64,000 bases of DNA from Aquimarina aggregata (GCF_001632745.1 NZ_LQRT01000046.1:310001-374000), one strand, 5' to 3'. Shown: positions 25,550 through 34,985, numbered from the stretch's first letter. Notes: generated by a model not told the origin, from the letters alone. Numbers and translations: made by a program.

Positions 25550-27298
25550 ATGAACAAGACAGTTAATATAAATTTAGCAGGTATATTTTTTCACATAGAC
25601 GAAGATGCGTATCTAAAAATGCAACGCTATCTTGATGCCATAAAACGCTCCTTTACAGATTCGCAGGGTCGAGATGAGATTATTGCCGATATTGAAGCTC
25701 GTATAGCAGAATTATTTAATGAAAAAATAAAAGACGAAAAACAAGTCATAGGTGTCAAAGAGGTAGAAGAAGTGATCACCGTAATGGGACAACCCGAAGA
25801 CTATAGATTAGATGAAGAAATATTTGAAGACGAACCAAGTACAGCTAATCAAACGCCTAAGACATCTAAACAATTATTTAGAGATACAACCAACTCTTAT
25901 GTAGGAGGTGTAAGTTCTGGACTATCACATTATCTTGGTATAGACCCTATTTGGATTAGATTGGCGTGGATATTATTTACTATTTTTTCTAGTGGTGCTT
26001 TTGTCCTTATTTATGTGGCCTTTTGGATATTTGTTCCCGAAGCGAAAACTACATCTGATTTTTTGGCAATGAAGGGTGAAGCCGTAAACATAAGTAATAT
26101 CGAAAAAAAAATCAAGGAAGGTTTCGATGGAGTGGCTGATACCGTTAAGAATGTAGATTACCAAAAATATAGTAACAAAGTAAAAAGTAGTTCTACAACA
26201 TTTTTTGATGCATTAGGAGATGTGTTACTCTTTTTACTAAAGATTTTTGTAAAATTTATAGGTATACTACTCATTATAGTATCAGGAATAACATTAATTA
26301 GCTTATTTATTGGTCTATTTACAGTAGGAACATTTGGATTCATGGATATGCCATGGGTAGAATATTTTGAAGTAGGTAGCCACCCAGAAGTACCACTATG
26401 GTTACTATCGTTACTATCATTTTTTGCTGTAGGAATTCCTTTTTTCTTTTTATTCATTCTTGGACTAAAGATCTTAATCAACAATTTAAAATCTATCGGA
26501 ACAGCCGCAAAGCTTGGATTATTAGGAGTTTGGATATTTGCAATAATAGGATTAATTATAATAGGCATTAGACAAGCAACACTTGAAGCGTATGATGCCG
26601 AAGTAATTACAGAAGAAAAACTGTTACCGATCACGCAAAGCGATACACTTACGATCAAAATGCAAAAGAATAGTCGATATACAAGACATTTACAACACAG
26701 GCATGATTACAAAATTAAGAGAGACAATCAAGGGAATCGAGTAATCGTTACTCAAGATATAGAGATATACTTAAAACCATCTAACAGAAATAATAATGTA
26801 GGCATTAGTATCGAAAAGAAAGCCGAAGGAAGATCATATGAAGAAGCCTCTACTAGAGCCGAAGACATTAAATATTCCTACGAAGTAGATGATAAAACTT
26901 TATTATTAGACGGTTATGCGATTACAGAGTATGCTAATAAGTATAGAGATCAAGAAGTTAAAGTAATACTAACATTACCCGATGGAGTAACCATTTTTGC
27001 AGATGATAATACATCATCTTATAACAACTCCTGGAAGTATGATGATTATATCACTATTGATAATAAAGAAGAAAAGTATTTACAAATAATTAACGGAGAA
27101 TTAGTATGTGAGAATTGCCCAGATGATGAAAACGAGTGGGAATATAAAGAATCAGATGATGATAGTGTAAATATTAATATCAACACAGATGATTCTGATA
27201 CTAAACTTAAAATTAATGAAGAAGGAGTGCGACTCAAAAGTGAAGAAGTAGATATTAAAATAGACGAGAACGGAATAGACATCAAAACCGATAATTAA
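25550..27298 (+). CDS. PspC domain membrane protein
   Basis: The 582-residue protein has an N-terminal helical domain (NINLAGIFFHIDEDAYLKMQ, residues 4-90), a PspC domain (about 108-170: FRDTTNSYVGGVSSGLSHYL and WILFTIFSSGAFVLIYVAFW), further membrane helices (about 220-345), and an extracytoplasmic C-terminal domain of beta type with an acidic tail. It is likely part of an envelope-stress response like the phage-shock system, though no PspA is nearby. The upstream PadR is the probable regulator. Confidence 0.87.
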   Translation: MNKTVNINLAGIFFHIDEDAYLKMQRYLDAIKRSFTDSQGRDEIIADIEARIAELFNEKIKDEKQVIGVKEVEEVITVMGQPEDYRLDEEIFEDEPSTANQTPKTSKQLFRDTTNSYVGGVSSGLSHYLGIDPIWIRLAWILFTIFSSGAFVLIYVAFWIFVPEAKTTSDFLAMKGEAVNISNIEKKIKEGFDGVADTVKNVDYQKYSNKVKSSSTTFFDALGDVLLFLLKIFVKFIGILLIIVSGITLISLFIGLFTVGTFGFMDMPWVEYFEVGSHPEVPLWLLSLLSFFAVGIPFFFLFILGLKILINNLKSIGTAAKLGLLGVWIFAIIGLIIIGIRQATLEAYDAEVITEEKLLPITQSDTLTIKMQKNSRYTRHLQHRHDYKIKRDNQGNRVIVTQDIEIYLKPSNRNNNVGISIEKKAEGRSYEEASTRAEDIKYSYEVDDKTLLLDGYAITEYANKYRDQEVKVILTLPDGVTIFADDNTSSYNNSWKYDDYITIDNKEEKYLQIINGELVCENCPDDENEWEYKESDDDSVNININTDDSDTKLKINEEGVRLKSEEVDIKIDENGIDIKTDN

Positions 27299-27301
27299 AT
27301 T

Positions 27302-27320
27302 AATCAAAAAACGAACAGTT
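27302..27320 (+). repeat. leader element, copy 2
   Basis: AATCAAAAAACGAACAGTT, 23 bp before the GIN-domain gene; one mismatch to copy 1. Confidence 0.55.
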
Positions 27321-27343
27321 CAATCACATTAAAACACACAATT

Positions 27344-28063
27344 ATGACAACGCTAGCCAAAATTTTAGTAACCTTATGCTTATCATTAGCATGTTGCTCC
27401 TGTAATATCACTTTTAATGGTATTAAAGGTGAAGGAGAAGTAGTAAAAAAAGAAATAGCTATTAATCAAGATTTCGAAGCTGTAAAAGCAAGCAGAGGAT
27501 TAGATGTAATACTTATCAAGAGCCCGGATAAAAAAGTAGTCGTAGAAGCAAATGAAAATCTTCATAAACATATAAAAGTAACTGTAGAAGGAAATACCTT
27601 GATTATTACTTCTGACAAGAATATTTATATGGCAGACGAAAAAAATATCTACGTATCTTATGATAAACTAAACAAGGTTCATGTTAACAGTGGCGCAAGT
27701 GTTGCTTCTGAAGAAACAGTTGTTCAAAAAGATCTTGATCTAAGTGCTACTAGTGGTGCTGATATAAAATTAAAGATCAAAGCAGAAACTGTTGTTACAT
27801 CTGTAACTAGTGGTGCTATGATTGGTCTTACAGGAAAAGTAAATAATCATAAAGCTAATGCTACCAGTGGAGCAAATATGCGTGCAGAGGATTTATTAAG
27901 TTTAGTAACAGAAGCAAAGGCTACCAGTGGAGCTAATATTAGAATTCATGCAAAAAATGAATTTACCGGAAAAGCCACTAGTGGAGCCAATATTATATAC
28001 TATGGTAAACCTGAAAAAGTATCCGAGGTGGATAACTCAGGTGGAAATGTAAGAAGACAATAA
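27344..28063 (+). CDS. GIN-domain (DUF2807) lipoprotein
   Basis: The 239-residue protein has a lipoprotein signal (ILVTLCLSLACCSC) and the DUF2807 'putative auto-transporter adhesin, head GIN' domain. Repeats of SGA-type turns (NSGAS, TSGAD, TSGAM, three TSGAN, NSGGN) recur about every 15-25 residues, so the protein should fold as a right-handed beta-solenoid. It is exported and anchored to the membrane or surface. It is the third gene of the padR-pspC-GIN operon; another GIN protein lies at 30036-30899. Confidence 0.85.
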   Translation: MTTLAKILVTLCLSLACCSCNITFNGIKGEGEVVKKEIAINQDFEAVKASRGLDVILIKSPDKKVVVEANENLHKHIKVTVEGNTLIITSDKNIYMADEKNIYVSYDKLNKVHVNSGASVASEETVVQKDLDLSATSGADIKLKIKAETVVTSVTSGAMIGLTGKVNNHKANATSGANMRAEDLLSLVTEAKATSGANIRIHAKNEFTGKATSGANIIYYGKPEKVSEVDNSGGNVRRQ

Positions 28064-28219
28064 AACCTAACAACCTAACCAATCAAATTAATCAACCACA
28101 ACAACTATCCAATCAAAACTAACTGTCTAGAAAGTAACAACTAATCAACCAATCACTTTTTAGGCAGTTTTCTTTTTAATACAACATCAAATCAAAAAAA
28201 GACCTCATCAGTCTATATC

Positions 28220-28235
28220 AATCAAAAAACGAACA
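28220..28235 (+). repeat. leader element, copy 3 (short)
   Basis: AATCAAAAAACGAACA ends 2 bp before the start codon at 28238. It shares 16 bases with copy 2. Confidence 0.5.
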
Positions 28236-28237
28236 TT

Positions 28238-29035
28238 ATGATAGCAACTACACAAGCTAAAAACATAATCTTATTATGTTTATTTATAGTATTATCAAAT
28301 AACCTCCTAATTGCTCAATCACCTTCTAATACAGATACTGACTCTGTAAAAAACACTATTTTAAAACTTGATCAAGAATTCTGGAAATCATATAACACAT
28401 GTGATATAGAAACTTTTAAAACATTTTTTATACAAGATTTTGAGTTTTATCATGATAAAGGTGGATTAACTGCTGGGTTAGATCATATGATGGAGCTTGT
28501 AAAAAGTGGGTTGTGCGGTAGTGAAAACCCTAGAGTCAGAAGAGAAGTTATAGAAGGATCTGTAAATGTATATCCTTTACGAAACTACGGTGCGATTATA
28601 AGTGGTGAACATCGTTTTTACATTACAGAAAAAGGAAAAAAAGAAAGATTAACAGAAGTTGCAAAATTCACTCATGTCTGGCAGCATAACGATAAAAAAT
28701 GGAAAATGACCCGAGTTTTAAGTTATGATCATCAACCTGCTCCACAAAATACCGATAAAAAAGAAATCTCGGTAACTGATGAGATTTTAGCACAATACCT
28801 TGGAACGTATCAGGCTCCTAAAACAGGAACTGTAGTTGTATCAAAAAAAGATAATTTATTACAAATTACGGCTGGTAAGATGGAAATGATCGTATATCCT
28901 CAATCAAAAAATCTATTTTTTCATAAACAAAGCCCACTTACCTTTGAGTTTGTTAAAGATGCTCAAGACACAACAATCAAATTTATTGTTCGCGAAAACG
29001 GAAACATAGCCGAAGAAGCAAAAAAAGTCAAGTAA
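28238..29035 (+). CDS. secreted SnoaL/NTF2-like (DUF4440) protein
   Basis: The 265-residue protein has a Sec signal peptide (IILLCLFIVLSNNLLIAQ), an NTF2-like domain (about 30-160: LDQEFWKSYNTCDIETFKTF ... HVWQHNDKKWKMTRVLSYDH) and a C-terminal domain (ILAQYLGTYQAPKTGTVVVS) like those appended to beta-lactamase-type proteins. NTF2-like folds bind small ligands; no catalytic residues can be assigned. Its stop directly abuts the stop of the convergent DUF5995-like gene, with no base between. Confidence 0.78.
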   Translation: MIATTQAKNIILLCLFIVLSNNLLIAQSPSNTDTDSVKNTILKLDQEFWKSYNTCDIETFKTFFIQDFEFYHDKGGLTAGLDHMMELVKSGLCGSENPRVRREVIEGSVNVYPLRNYGAIISGEHRFYITEKGKKERLTEVAKFTHVWQHNDKKWKMTRVLSYDHQPAPQNTDKKEISVTDEILAQYLGTYQAPKTGTVVVSKKDNLLQITAGKMEMIVYPQSKNLFFHKQSPLTFEFVKDAQDTTIKFIVRENGNIAEEAKKVK

Positions 29036-29803
29036 TCAAAATGTAACTATTTTCAGGTTTAATGTATTAATTTTATCTTTAACAGTCCCACGTTCTCCTA
29101 ATCTTACAATCATAAGTATTATTTTGACTGCCAATCCCGGGGCATCGATTATATTCCCTTTTTTTGCCGCCTTATAATCTCGTTCTTTAATAAGTTCTGG
29201 AATATTTTCATCTATAGTATTTGCCATTTTTACAGCAAAATCCCACGCACCATCTCTTGCTAATTTCATACTAAAATCCACTAAAAAATCATCTGCCTTT
29301 CGTGTTAGTTTTAATATCTTCTTTAAAGTAGGCCAAATTTCTGCTAAATCATTCTCTACTTCGTTAACCAATGATGATAAAATATCATTAATTTTATCAA
29401 AATCCCCTTTTAGATCTTCAATAGTACTTCTATTAGAAATCTGGGCAGCAGCAATCCCCAAATCAAGGTTAATATGGGCATTAATTCCTACCAATAAATG
29501 TTGTAACACAATCGGCCAATACATTTTAGACAATGTAAATGCTTTTGTCCAACTCATCGTTATCTCTTTATCTTCTTGATAAGCAAAATAAGCTTCAAGA
29601 TACCTGTTCGCAAATATCACATCTAACTTTTCCATTCTTGGGCCATCATCAAAAAAATCATTTTCGATTCCTTCTTTTACTTTGATCGTCACTTTTCTAT
29701 ATAAAGCTGCAAAATATCCCAATGGATTATTATCGGTCTTTGATTGAATAATGATATCTTCTAAAATAACAATAACATCATTTATGGTTTGTGCTGGTAT
29801 CAC
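29036..29803 (-). CDS. DUF5995 family protein
   Basis: The 255-residue all-helical protein has GYFAALYRKVTIKVKEGIEN, then DGPRMEKLDVIFANRYLEAY and HLLVGINAHINLDLGIAAAQ, which match my recollection of the DUF5995 family. The NAHINLDLG segment with two His/Asn-type residues could bind a metal. No signal peptide is seen. The start codon is GTG (29803-29801), and no upstream ATG is available in frame. Function is unknown. Confidence 0.7.
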   Translation of the reverse strand: MIPAQTINDVIVILEDIIIQSKTDNNPLGYFAALYRKVTIKVKEGIENDFFDDGPRMEKLDVIFANRYLEAYFAYQEDKEITMSWTKAFTLSKMYWPIVLQHLLVGINAHINLDLGIAAAQISNRSTIEDLKGDFDKINDILSSLVNEVENDLAEIWPTLKKILKLTRKADDFLVDFSMKLARDGAWDFAVKMANTIDENIPELIKERDYKAAKKGNIIDAPGLAVKIILMIVRLGERGTVKDKINTLNLKIVTF

Positions 29804-30035
29804 GTTACTTATTGGTTTTGGTTTTAATACGTTTATTAAATATACGCTCTTTACTTTTGTTTTTGTACATGTATAATTTTCTAAATATCAAATATGAGAT
29901 ACAAAATCCTTAATTCTCACACTGCGATGCAACTTTAATTAAGTATATAAGTCTTTTTTGAAAAGAAATTTTACAATAAATCATATACTTAAACTTCAAA
30001 AAAATTGTTTATTAGCATACAAATCTGATATAAAT

Positions 30036-30899
30036 ATGAAAACGTCAATGTTGTTATTAGGTTCTCTTTTATTTATAGGGAATGTTTATAGTCAAAAAGA
30101 AAAAATTAAAGGCAATAAAATTGTTAATACAGAAGAAGTAGCTATAGAAGGTTTTCATACTATAGAAATATATGACAATTTTGAAGTCGCTATTGATGAG
30201 AGTAGCGATAATCAAGTTCGAATTGAAGCCGACAGCAACCTACACGAACATATACAAGTTACTGTTCAAGATAGTATATTAACTATTACGTCTGATAAAG
30301 ATTTACGTCGCGCAAAAGCATTAAATATTGAAATTTTTTATGCTTCAGACATAAAGAAGATAACGCTTTATAATAAAGCACATATAAAGTCATTATCCAC
30401 AATTAATTCTGGCGAATTAACTGTAGAGGCAAATGATAACACCGAAGTTTTTATAACCGCAGATGCGGGCAAATTATCTTGTACTGCAAACGGGAAATCT
30501 ACAATTGAATTTCATGTAACGGCAAAAGATGTCGTTTATCAAATAAACGATAATGCAGAAGCTAAAGGAATAGTAACTACCGATAATCTGAAAGTCGATT
30601 TATATCAAAAAGGATCGGCTAAGCTTGAAGGTACAGTGCAATCCATGTTGCTAAGAGCCGATAATGAAACTGACTTTTATGGTGAAAAATTAAGCAGTAC
30701 TAAAACCTCTTTAATAGCAGAAGGTTCTAGTGATTGTTATATTTTGGTAAACGAAGAAGTTATCATAGAAGCTACCGATAAGACTGAAGTTTTTATTTTA
30801 GGTGAACCTACTACCACTACAATTAAGGCATTCTCAAACGAGGCTACATTATTTAAGAAAAATGTAGATTATGTTCCTAGTAAGCTTAGATTAAACTAA
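30036..30899 (+). CDS. GIN-domain (DUF2807) secreted protein
   Basis: Starting from ATG 30036, the 287-residue protein opens with a signal peptide (TSMLLLGSLLFIGNVYSQ). A longer reading frame begins at 29958, but its first 26 residues precede the signal peptide and are unlikely to be translated. The domain follows the GIN pattern (FHTIEIYDNFEVAIDESSDN, RIEADSNLHEHIQVTVQDSI) as in the lipoprotein at 27344, but the solenoid turns are less regular. A -7 box TACTTTTG lies at 29852-29859. Function unknown, probably envelope-associated. Confidence 0.78.
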   Translation: MKTSMLLLGSLLFIGNVYSQKEKIKGNKIVNTEEVAIEGFHTIEIYDNFEVAIDESSDNQVRIEADSNLHEHIQVTVQDSILTITSDKDLRRAKALNIEIFYASDIKKITLYNKAHIKSLSTINSGELTVEANDNTEVFITADAGKLSCTANGKSTIEFHVTAKDVVYQINDNAEAKGIVTTDNLKVDLYQKGSAKLEGTVQSMLLRADNETDFYGEKLSSTKTSLIAEGSSDCYILVNEEVIIEATDKTEVFILGEPTTTTIKAFSNEATLFKKNVDYVPSKLRLN

Positions 30900-31106
30900 A
30901 AACACACTATTAAAATCTTAATAAAACCTCATTTTTCAACCATATAACTTACACATTTATTATTTTTAATCACTTCGTAATGACTAATGAGGTAGTATGA
31001 GTTTAATACGCATAGATAGCTCTATACAAATCATTTTCATGCACCATGCATAATCAAAAGTATTAAAAGCATAAACTGATCAAATAATAAGAAATTTTCA
31101 GCTCTA

Positions 31107-31114
31107 TAATTTTG
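31107..31114 (+). promoter_or_regulatory. -7 promoter box (TAATTTTG)
   Basis: It matches TAnnTTTG, 40 bp before the T9SS cargo gene. Confidence 0.4.
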
Positions 31115-31154
31115 TATTTTTAAGATTCTAATTTTAACTCTTAAAACCAAAATC

Positions 31155-31994
31155 ATGAAAAAAATTTCAATCCATTTATTGGTAACATTTTTTATGCTTA
31201 CTAGTTACAACAATCTGTTTTCTCAGTGCACCAGTTGTTCCTTGAGTGGTCCATCTGAAATAAATTTAAATCAAACCAGAACTTTTTCTACAAGTACATT
31301 AAGTGGCGCAAATTATTTTTGGTCAACAACAGGTGGATTAACAATAGTAGGAAGTAATACTTCGTCTTCTGTTTCTGTAAAAGGCACTACCGCAGGTAGT
31401 GGTAAAATATGCGTGACCAGATATAAAAATGGATCAGAGCCTTGTTGTTATTGTAGAACAATTAACATTAAACCACCTTGTACTGTCCCATCTGTATCCA
31501 TAGCTCAAGAACCTTTTGGTTGTCAAGGTGATGTATTAACTTTTAACGCAGTTCTAAACCCGTCAAACGCATCTGGGTCTTATAATTGGAATGTTTCTTC
31601 TGGGGGGACTATCATTGGTTCAAACTCAAATAAAACGCTTAATGTACAATCTTCTACCAGTTTCGGGTTTAGTATAAGTTTGACCTTTACATCAACGTGT
31701 AACAATACACAGGTTAATGCTTTTACATTAGCTCAATTCTTAGATTGTGGTTTTGTTATTTCACCTAATCCATCAAGTGACATGTTAATAGTTCAACCTA
31801 CTACAGAAAATGATAAAGCAACAAAACCATATTCTGTTGAAGTCATAGATCAAAACGGAGAAGTGCAATTAAAGGCAAAAGTTAATAAAGATAATAACCA
31901 AATAGACATCAGTAATTTACCAAATGATTTATATTTTGTTAGGGTTGTCATGAATGGAAAGGTCATAAAAACGACTAAATTGATTAAAAAATAA
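31155..31994 (+). CDS. T9SS-secreted protein with PKD-like domains
   Basis: The 279-residue protein has a signal peptide, a Cys-rich start (CTSCSLSGPSEI), two PKD/Ig-like segments (ANYFWSTTGGLTIVGSNTSS and GSYNWNVSSGGTIIGSNSNK) and a type A T9SS sorting domain at the end: VISPNPSSDMLIVQ, ISNLPNDLYFVRVVMNG and KTTKLIKK. It is therefore exported through the type IX system and probably bound to the cell surface. No enzyme domain is present; an adhesive or structural role is likely. Confidence 0.83.
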   Translation: MKKISIHLLVTFFMLTSYNNLFSQCTSCSLSGPSEINLNQTRTFSTSTLSGANYFWSTTGGLTIVGSNTSSSVSVKGTTAGSGKICVTRYKNGSEPCCYCRTINIKPPCTVPSVSIAQEPFGCQGDVLTFNAVLNPSNASGSYNWNVSSGGTIIGSNSNKTLNVQSSTSFGFSISLTFTSTCNNTQVNAFTLAQFLDCGFVISPNPSSDMLIVQPTTENDKATKPYSVEVIDQNGEVQLKAKVNKDNNQIDISNLPNDLYFVRVVMNGKVIKTTKLIKK

Positions 31995-32016
31995 CAATTG
32001 AAAACCTATTAAAAAC

Positions 32017-32053
32017 AACACCCATCAAGTTTTAAAACCTGATGGGTGTTTTA
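32017..32053. terminator. bidirectional terminator
   Basis: AACACCCATCA and TGATGGGTGTT form an 11-bp stem over a 12-nt loop between the T9SS cargo gene and trxB. Confidence 0.85.
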
Positions 32054-32070
32054 TATTTCTATAATTCTTC

Positions 32071-33039
32071 TTAAGCAGAAACTTCTTCGCTAGTTTCTAT
32101 AGTTGCCAAATATCGTTCTGCATCTAGTGCCGCCATACAACCGGTACCAGCAGCAGTAACTGCTTGTCTATATTCTTTATCCTGCACATCACCCGATGCA
32201 AATACACCTGGAAGATTCGTTTTAGTAGATTTACCCTCGGTAATAATGTACCCAGTATCATCCATGTCTATCTGTCCTTTAAAAATATCTGTATTTGGTT
32301 TATGCCCAATCGCAATAAATAATCCTGTAATCTCAATTTCAGATTTATCTCCAGTTTGATTATTTACCATTCTTAATCCTTCTACAACCTGATCCCCTAA
32401 AACTTCATCAACTTCTGTATTATATAATACTTTAAGGTTAGGTGTATTGTTTACTCTATGTTGCATTGCCTTAGACGCTCTCATATAATCTTTACGCACT
32501 AGCATAGTCACATTAGAACAAATGTTAGCTAAATACGTTGCTTCCTCAGCTGCAGTATCCCCTGCTCCAACAATAGCAACATCTTGTCCTTTATAGAAAA
32601 AACCATCACAAACTGCACAAGCAGAAACACCACCACCTCGTAATTTTTGTTCGCTAGGCAGACCTAAATACTTTGCTGTTGCTCCTGTAGAAATAATAAC
32701 TGCTTCAGCTTCAATCTGCTTAGCATTATCAACAGTAACTTTATGAACTCCTCCTTCTTCTGTACTAAAATCAACAGCAGTCACCATTCCAATACGTACT
32801 TCAGTACCAAAACGTTCTGCTTGTTGTTGTAATTGTACCATCATGGTAGGGCCATCAATTCCTTCAGGATATCCGGGGAAATTATCAACTTCTGTAGTGG
32901 TTGTTAATTGTCCTCCTGGTTCCATACCTGTATACATAACAGGTTTAAGATCAGCTCTAGCTGCATATATCGCTGCAGTATATCCTGCAGGTCCCGATCC
33001 TATAATAAGGCATTTTATTTTTTCTATTGTATCAGACAT
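32071..33039 (-). CDS. trxB: thioredoxin-disulfide reductase
   Basis: The 322-residue flavoprotein has the FAD-binding GSGPAGYTAAIYAARADLKP motif at the start, the redox-active CAVC (in GGGVSACAVCDGFF), the NADPH-binding GAGDTAAEEATYL and the C-terminal GVFASGDVQDKEYRQAVTAA segment. It reduces thioredoxin with NADPH in the cytoplasm. Length and motifs are complete. It is a single gene, sharing a terminator with its convergent neighbour. Confidence 0.97.
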   Translation of the reverse strand: MSDTIEKIKCLIIGSGPAGYTAAIYAARADLKPVMYTGMEPGGQLTTTTEVDNFPGYPEGIDGPTMMVQLQQQAERFGTEVRIGMVTAVDFSTEEGGVHKVTVDNAKQIEAEAVIISTGATAKYLGLPSEQKLRGGGVSACAVCDGFFYKGQDVAIVGAGDTAAEEATYLANICSNVTMLVRKDYMRASKAMQHRVNNTPNLKVLYNTEVDEVLGDQVVEGLRMVNNQTGDKSEIEITGLFIAIGHKPNTDIFKGQIDMDDTGYIITEGKSTKTNLPGVFASGDVQDKEYRQAVTAAGTGCMAALDAERYLATIETSEEVSA

Positions 33040-33200
33040 ATTGGTATCTTTTTGTATGATGTAAAAGTAGCAATTTGATCATAAACCTTACATTAAAGTT
33101 ATTAAGAATTATTATTACTCTATAAAGTTGAATGATTGTTTTTTTCTTAACACGTAATACTATTAAATTTATACCCAAGAAATTAAGTCATCCCATAATT

Positions 33201-33812
33201 ATGTCGTTTTTTAATGTATTAGATATTTTAGGTACTATAGCTTTTGCCATTTCGGGAGCTTTAAGTGCTATGAATAGAAAGTTAGATCTTTTCGGAATAT
33301 TTATAATTGCCTTTGTCACCTCTATAGGAGGAGGAACAATACGAGATGTACTAATTGGCAACACTCCTGTATCATGGATGGAGAATACTATAAATTTGTA
33401 TTTAATTGGATGTGTGACCATAGTAGCCATTATATTTAGAAACAAACTAGATTATCTTAAAAAATCATTATTTTTATTTGACACTATTGGGTTAGGTGTT
33501 TTTACAATAATTGGTGTTGAAACTGGAATAATGGCAGGTTTAGAACCTATTGTCTCAATTGCTTTGGGAGCTATGACCGGTTGCTTTGGTGGCGTATTAA
33601 GGGACATTTTATGTAATGAAATCCCCGTTATCTTTAGAAAAGAAATATATGCTACAGCTTCTATTGCAGGAGGAGTTTGTTTTATGGTGCTATATACATT
33701 AAACATCACTCAAAATAGTATCTATATAATAACAACATTACTTATTATTAGTATTCGGCTATTAGTTGTAAAATATAAAGTGTCATTACCATCATTTACG
33801 GTACAAAAATAA
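33201..33812 (+). CDS. TRIC/UPF0126 family cation channel protein
   Basis: From ATG 33201 the protein has 203 residues and seven membrane helices in two related halves: LDILGTIAFAISGALSAMNR, GGGTIRDVLIGNTPVSW and the matching FDTIGLGVFTIIGVETGI, GCFGGVLRDILCNEIPVIFR. The GGGTIRD and GGVLRD motifs are the signature of the trimeric intracellular cation channel family. A longer frame from 33132 adds a stretch without family similarity. It is an inner membrane channel, probably for potassium or other monovalent cations. Confidence 0.85.
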   Translation: MSFFNVLDILGTIAFAISGALSAMNRKLDLFGIFIIAFVTSIGGGTIRDVLIGNTPVSWMENTINLYLIGCVTIVAIIFRNKLDYLKKSLFLFDTIGLGVFTIIGVETGIMAGLEPIVSIALGAMTGCFGGVLRDILCNEIPVIFRKEIYATASIAGGVCFMVLYTLNITQNSIYIITTLLIISIRLLVVKYKVSLPSFTVQK

Positions 33813-33851
33813 AAATGATGTATCATGTGAGTTAGATATTAACAATCTAGT

Positions 33852-34262
33852 ATGGAAAAACATAGACAGTTAAATGATTTGGATTTTAAAGAGCAGTTTA
33901 AAAATACAATTTTAGACCCAACTCTTTTTTCTCACGAAGCGCATATTAGATTAGCTTGGATTTATATTACAAATTATAATGTAGTTACAGCTTGTGAATT
34001 AATTCCTGGGCAGATATTAAATTTTGCAACCAAGCACGGTGATCCTGATAAATTTAATGCCACAGTAACTATTGCTGCAATACATATTGTAGATCATTTT
34101 ATACAAAAATCAGAATCTTTAAATTTTCAAGATTTCATTGCCGAATTTCCAAGGATTAAATACAACTTTAAAAAGCTTTTAAATTCTCATTATGGCTTTG
34201 ATATATTTACATCTAAAAAAGCTAAATTAAACTATATTGAACCAGACATATTATCATTTTAA
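33852..34262 (+). CDS. conserved protein of unknown function
   Basis: The 136-residue protein has HEAHIRLAWIYITNY near residue 30, then FNATVTIAAIHIVDHFI. I recall similar 'H-x2-H-x-RLAW' proteins in several phyla, all uncharacterised. The conserved His pair and a second His later might bind a metal. It is cytoplasmic and mostly helical. It lies 39 bp after the TRIC-type channel gene in the same direction, so they may be cotranscribed. Confidence 0.65.
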   Translation: MEKHRQLNDLDFKEQFKNTILDPTLFSHEAHIRLAWIYITNYNVVTACELIPGQILNFATKHGDPDKFNATVTIAAIHIVDHFIQKSESLNFQDFIAEFPRIKYNFKKLLNSHYGFDIFTSKKAKLNYIEPDILSF

Positions 34263-34288
34263 TGTAATCTCTTGTCTTAATACCTATA

Positions 34289-34317
34289 AAAAAGCGCCAT
34301 TTATAATGACGCTTTTT
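34289..34317. terminator. bidirectional terminator
   Basis: AAAAAGCGCCATT and AATGACGCTTTTT pair with one mismatch and a 3-nt loop, between convergent genes. Confidence 0.82.
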
Positions 34318-34341
34318 CAAAATTTCAATTTTGTATTCTAA

Positions 34342-34863
34342 TTATTTAGGCATTACGACATCACTAATCACATGGATTACACCATTTTTTGCCATAACAT
34401 CAGTTTTTGCAATTTTACTATAGTTACCATTTTGATCTTTTAACCATATTTTACCATCTTTTTCTAAAACCAAAACCTTCGCTCCTCCAAGAGTTTTTAA
34501 TTCTACTTTGCCTTCACCCTTCTTTAGGGCACTAACCACATCACTAGCAGTGATTTTACCAGCAATTACATGATAGGTAAGTATCGCTGATAATTTTTCC
34601 TTGTTTTCAGGTTTTAATAAAGATTTTAATGTTTTTGAGTCAATCTTACCAAAAGCATCATTGGTAGGTGCAAATACTGTAAAAGGTCCTTCACCTTTTA
34701 GGGCTGTAACCAAATCAGCAGCTTTTAGGGCTGTAACCAATGTAGAAAAATCATCTACAGATACAGCTACATCAACAATATCCTTATTTGTTTTTTGAGC
34801 GGATATAGTTTGTGTAAATACAAATAATATAATAGTCGAAATAATAAAAACTAATTTTTTCAT
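34342..34863 (-). CDS. fasciclin (FAS1) domain secreted protein
   Basis: The 173-residue protein has a signal peptide (LVFIISTIILFVFTQTISAQ) and one FAS1 domain: FSTLVTALKAADLVTALKGE, GPFTVFAPTNDAFGK, LTYHVIAGKITASDV and NGVIHVISDVVMP. FAS1 domains mediate adhesion and may act in matrix or surface attachment. The coding DNA contains a 19-bp direct repeat (34695-34713 and 34722-34740), both encoding LVTALK. It is a single gene; the neighbouring sigma/anti-sigma pair is divergent, and such pairs often flank FAS1 genes in this phylum. Confidence 0.9.
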   Translation of the reverse strand: MKKLVFIISTIILFVFTQTISAQKTNKDIVDVAVSVDDFSTLVTALKAADLVTALKGEGPFTVFAPTNDAFGKIDSKTLKSLLKPENKEKLSAILTYHVIAGKITASDVVSALKKGEGKVELKTLGGAKVLVLEKDGKIWLKDQNGNYSKIAKTDVMAKNGVIHVISDVVMPK

Positions 34864-34959
34864 GATATTTATTTTAATTATTAAACAATTTTAAGCGCGC
34901 TTTACATATTCATATACACAAGTTTGATACGTTTGGATGAGGTTGGCATATTTTTTTCT

Positions 34960-34967
34960 TAAATTTG
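34960..34967 (+). promoter_or_regulatory. -7 promoter box of the sigma factor (TAAATTTG)
   Basis: It matches TAnnTTTG. It overlaps the TTG at 34965, the earliest possible start, so the mRNA would begin after that codon. This favours ATG 34986 as the sigma factor start. Confidence 0.45.
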
Positions 34968-34985
34968 AGTAATCCCACCGATAAA

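Noticed and set aside
26158..26658. 166-codon minus-strand frame opposite the PspC gene
   Set aside because: It mirrors the membrane helices of a well-supported PspC protein and has no start context or family motif.
27720..28000. Possible short tandem repeat or CRISPR-like array
   Set aside because: The repeated ACTAGTGG/ACCAGTGGAGC units are in-frame TSGA turns of the GIN protein with variable spacing, not direct repeats with spacers.
34695..34740. 19-bp direct repeat inside the fasciclin gene
   Set aside because: Both copies are in frame and encode LVTALK, a pattern natural to the FAS1 start (L-x-ALK-AA-x-L). It needs no duplication event or mobile element.
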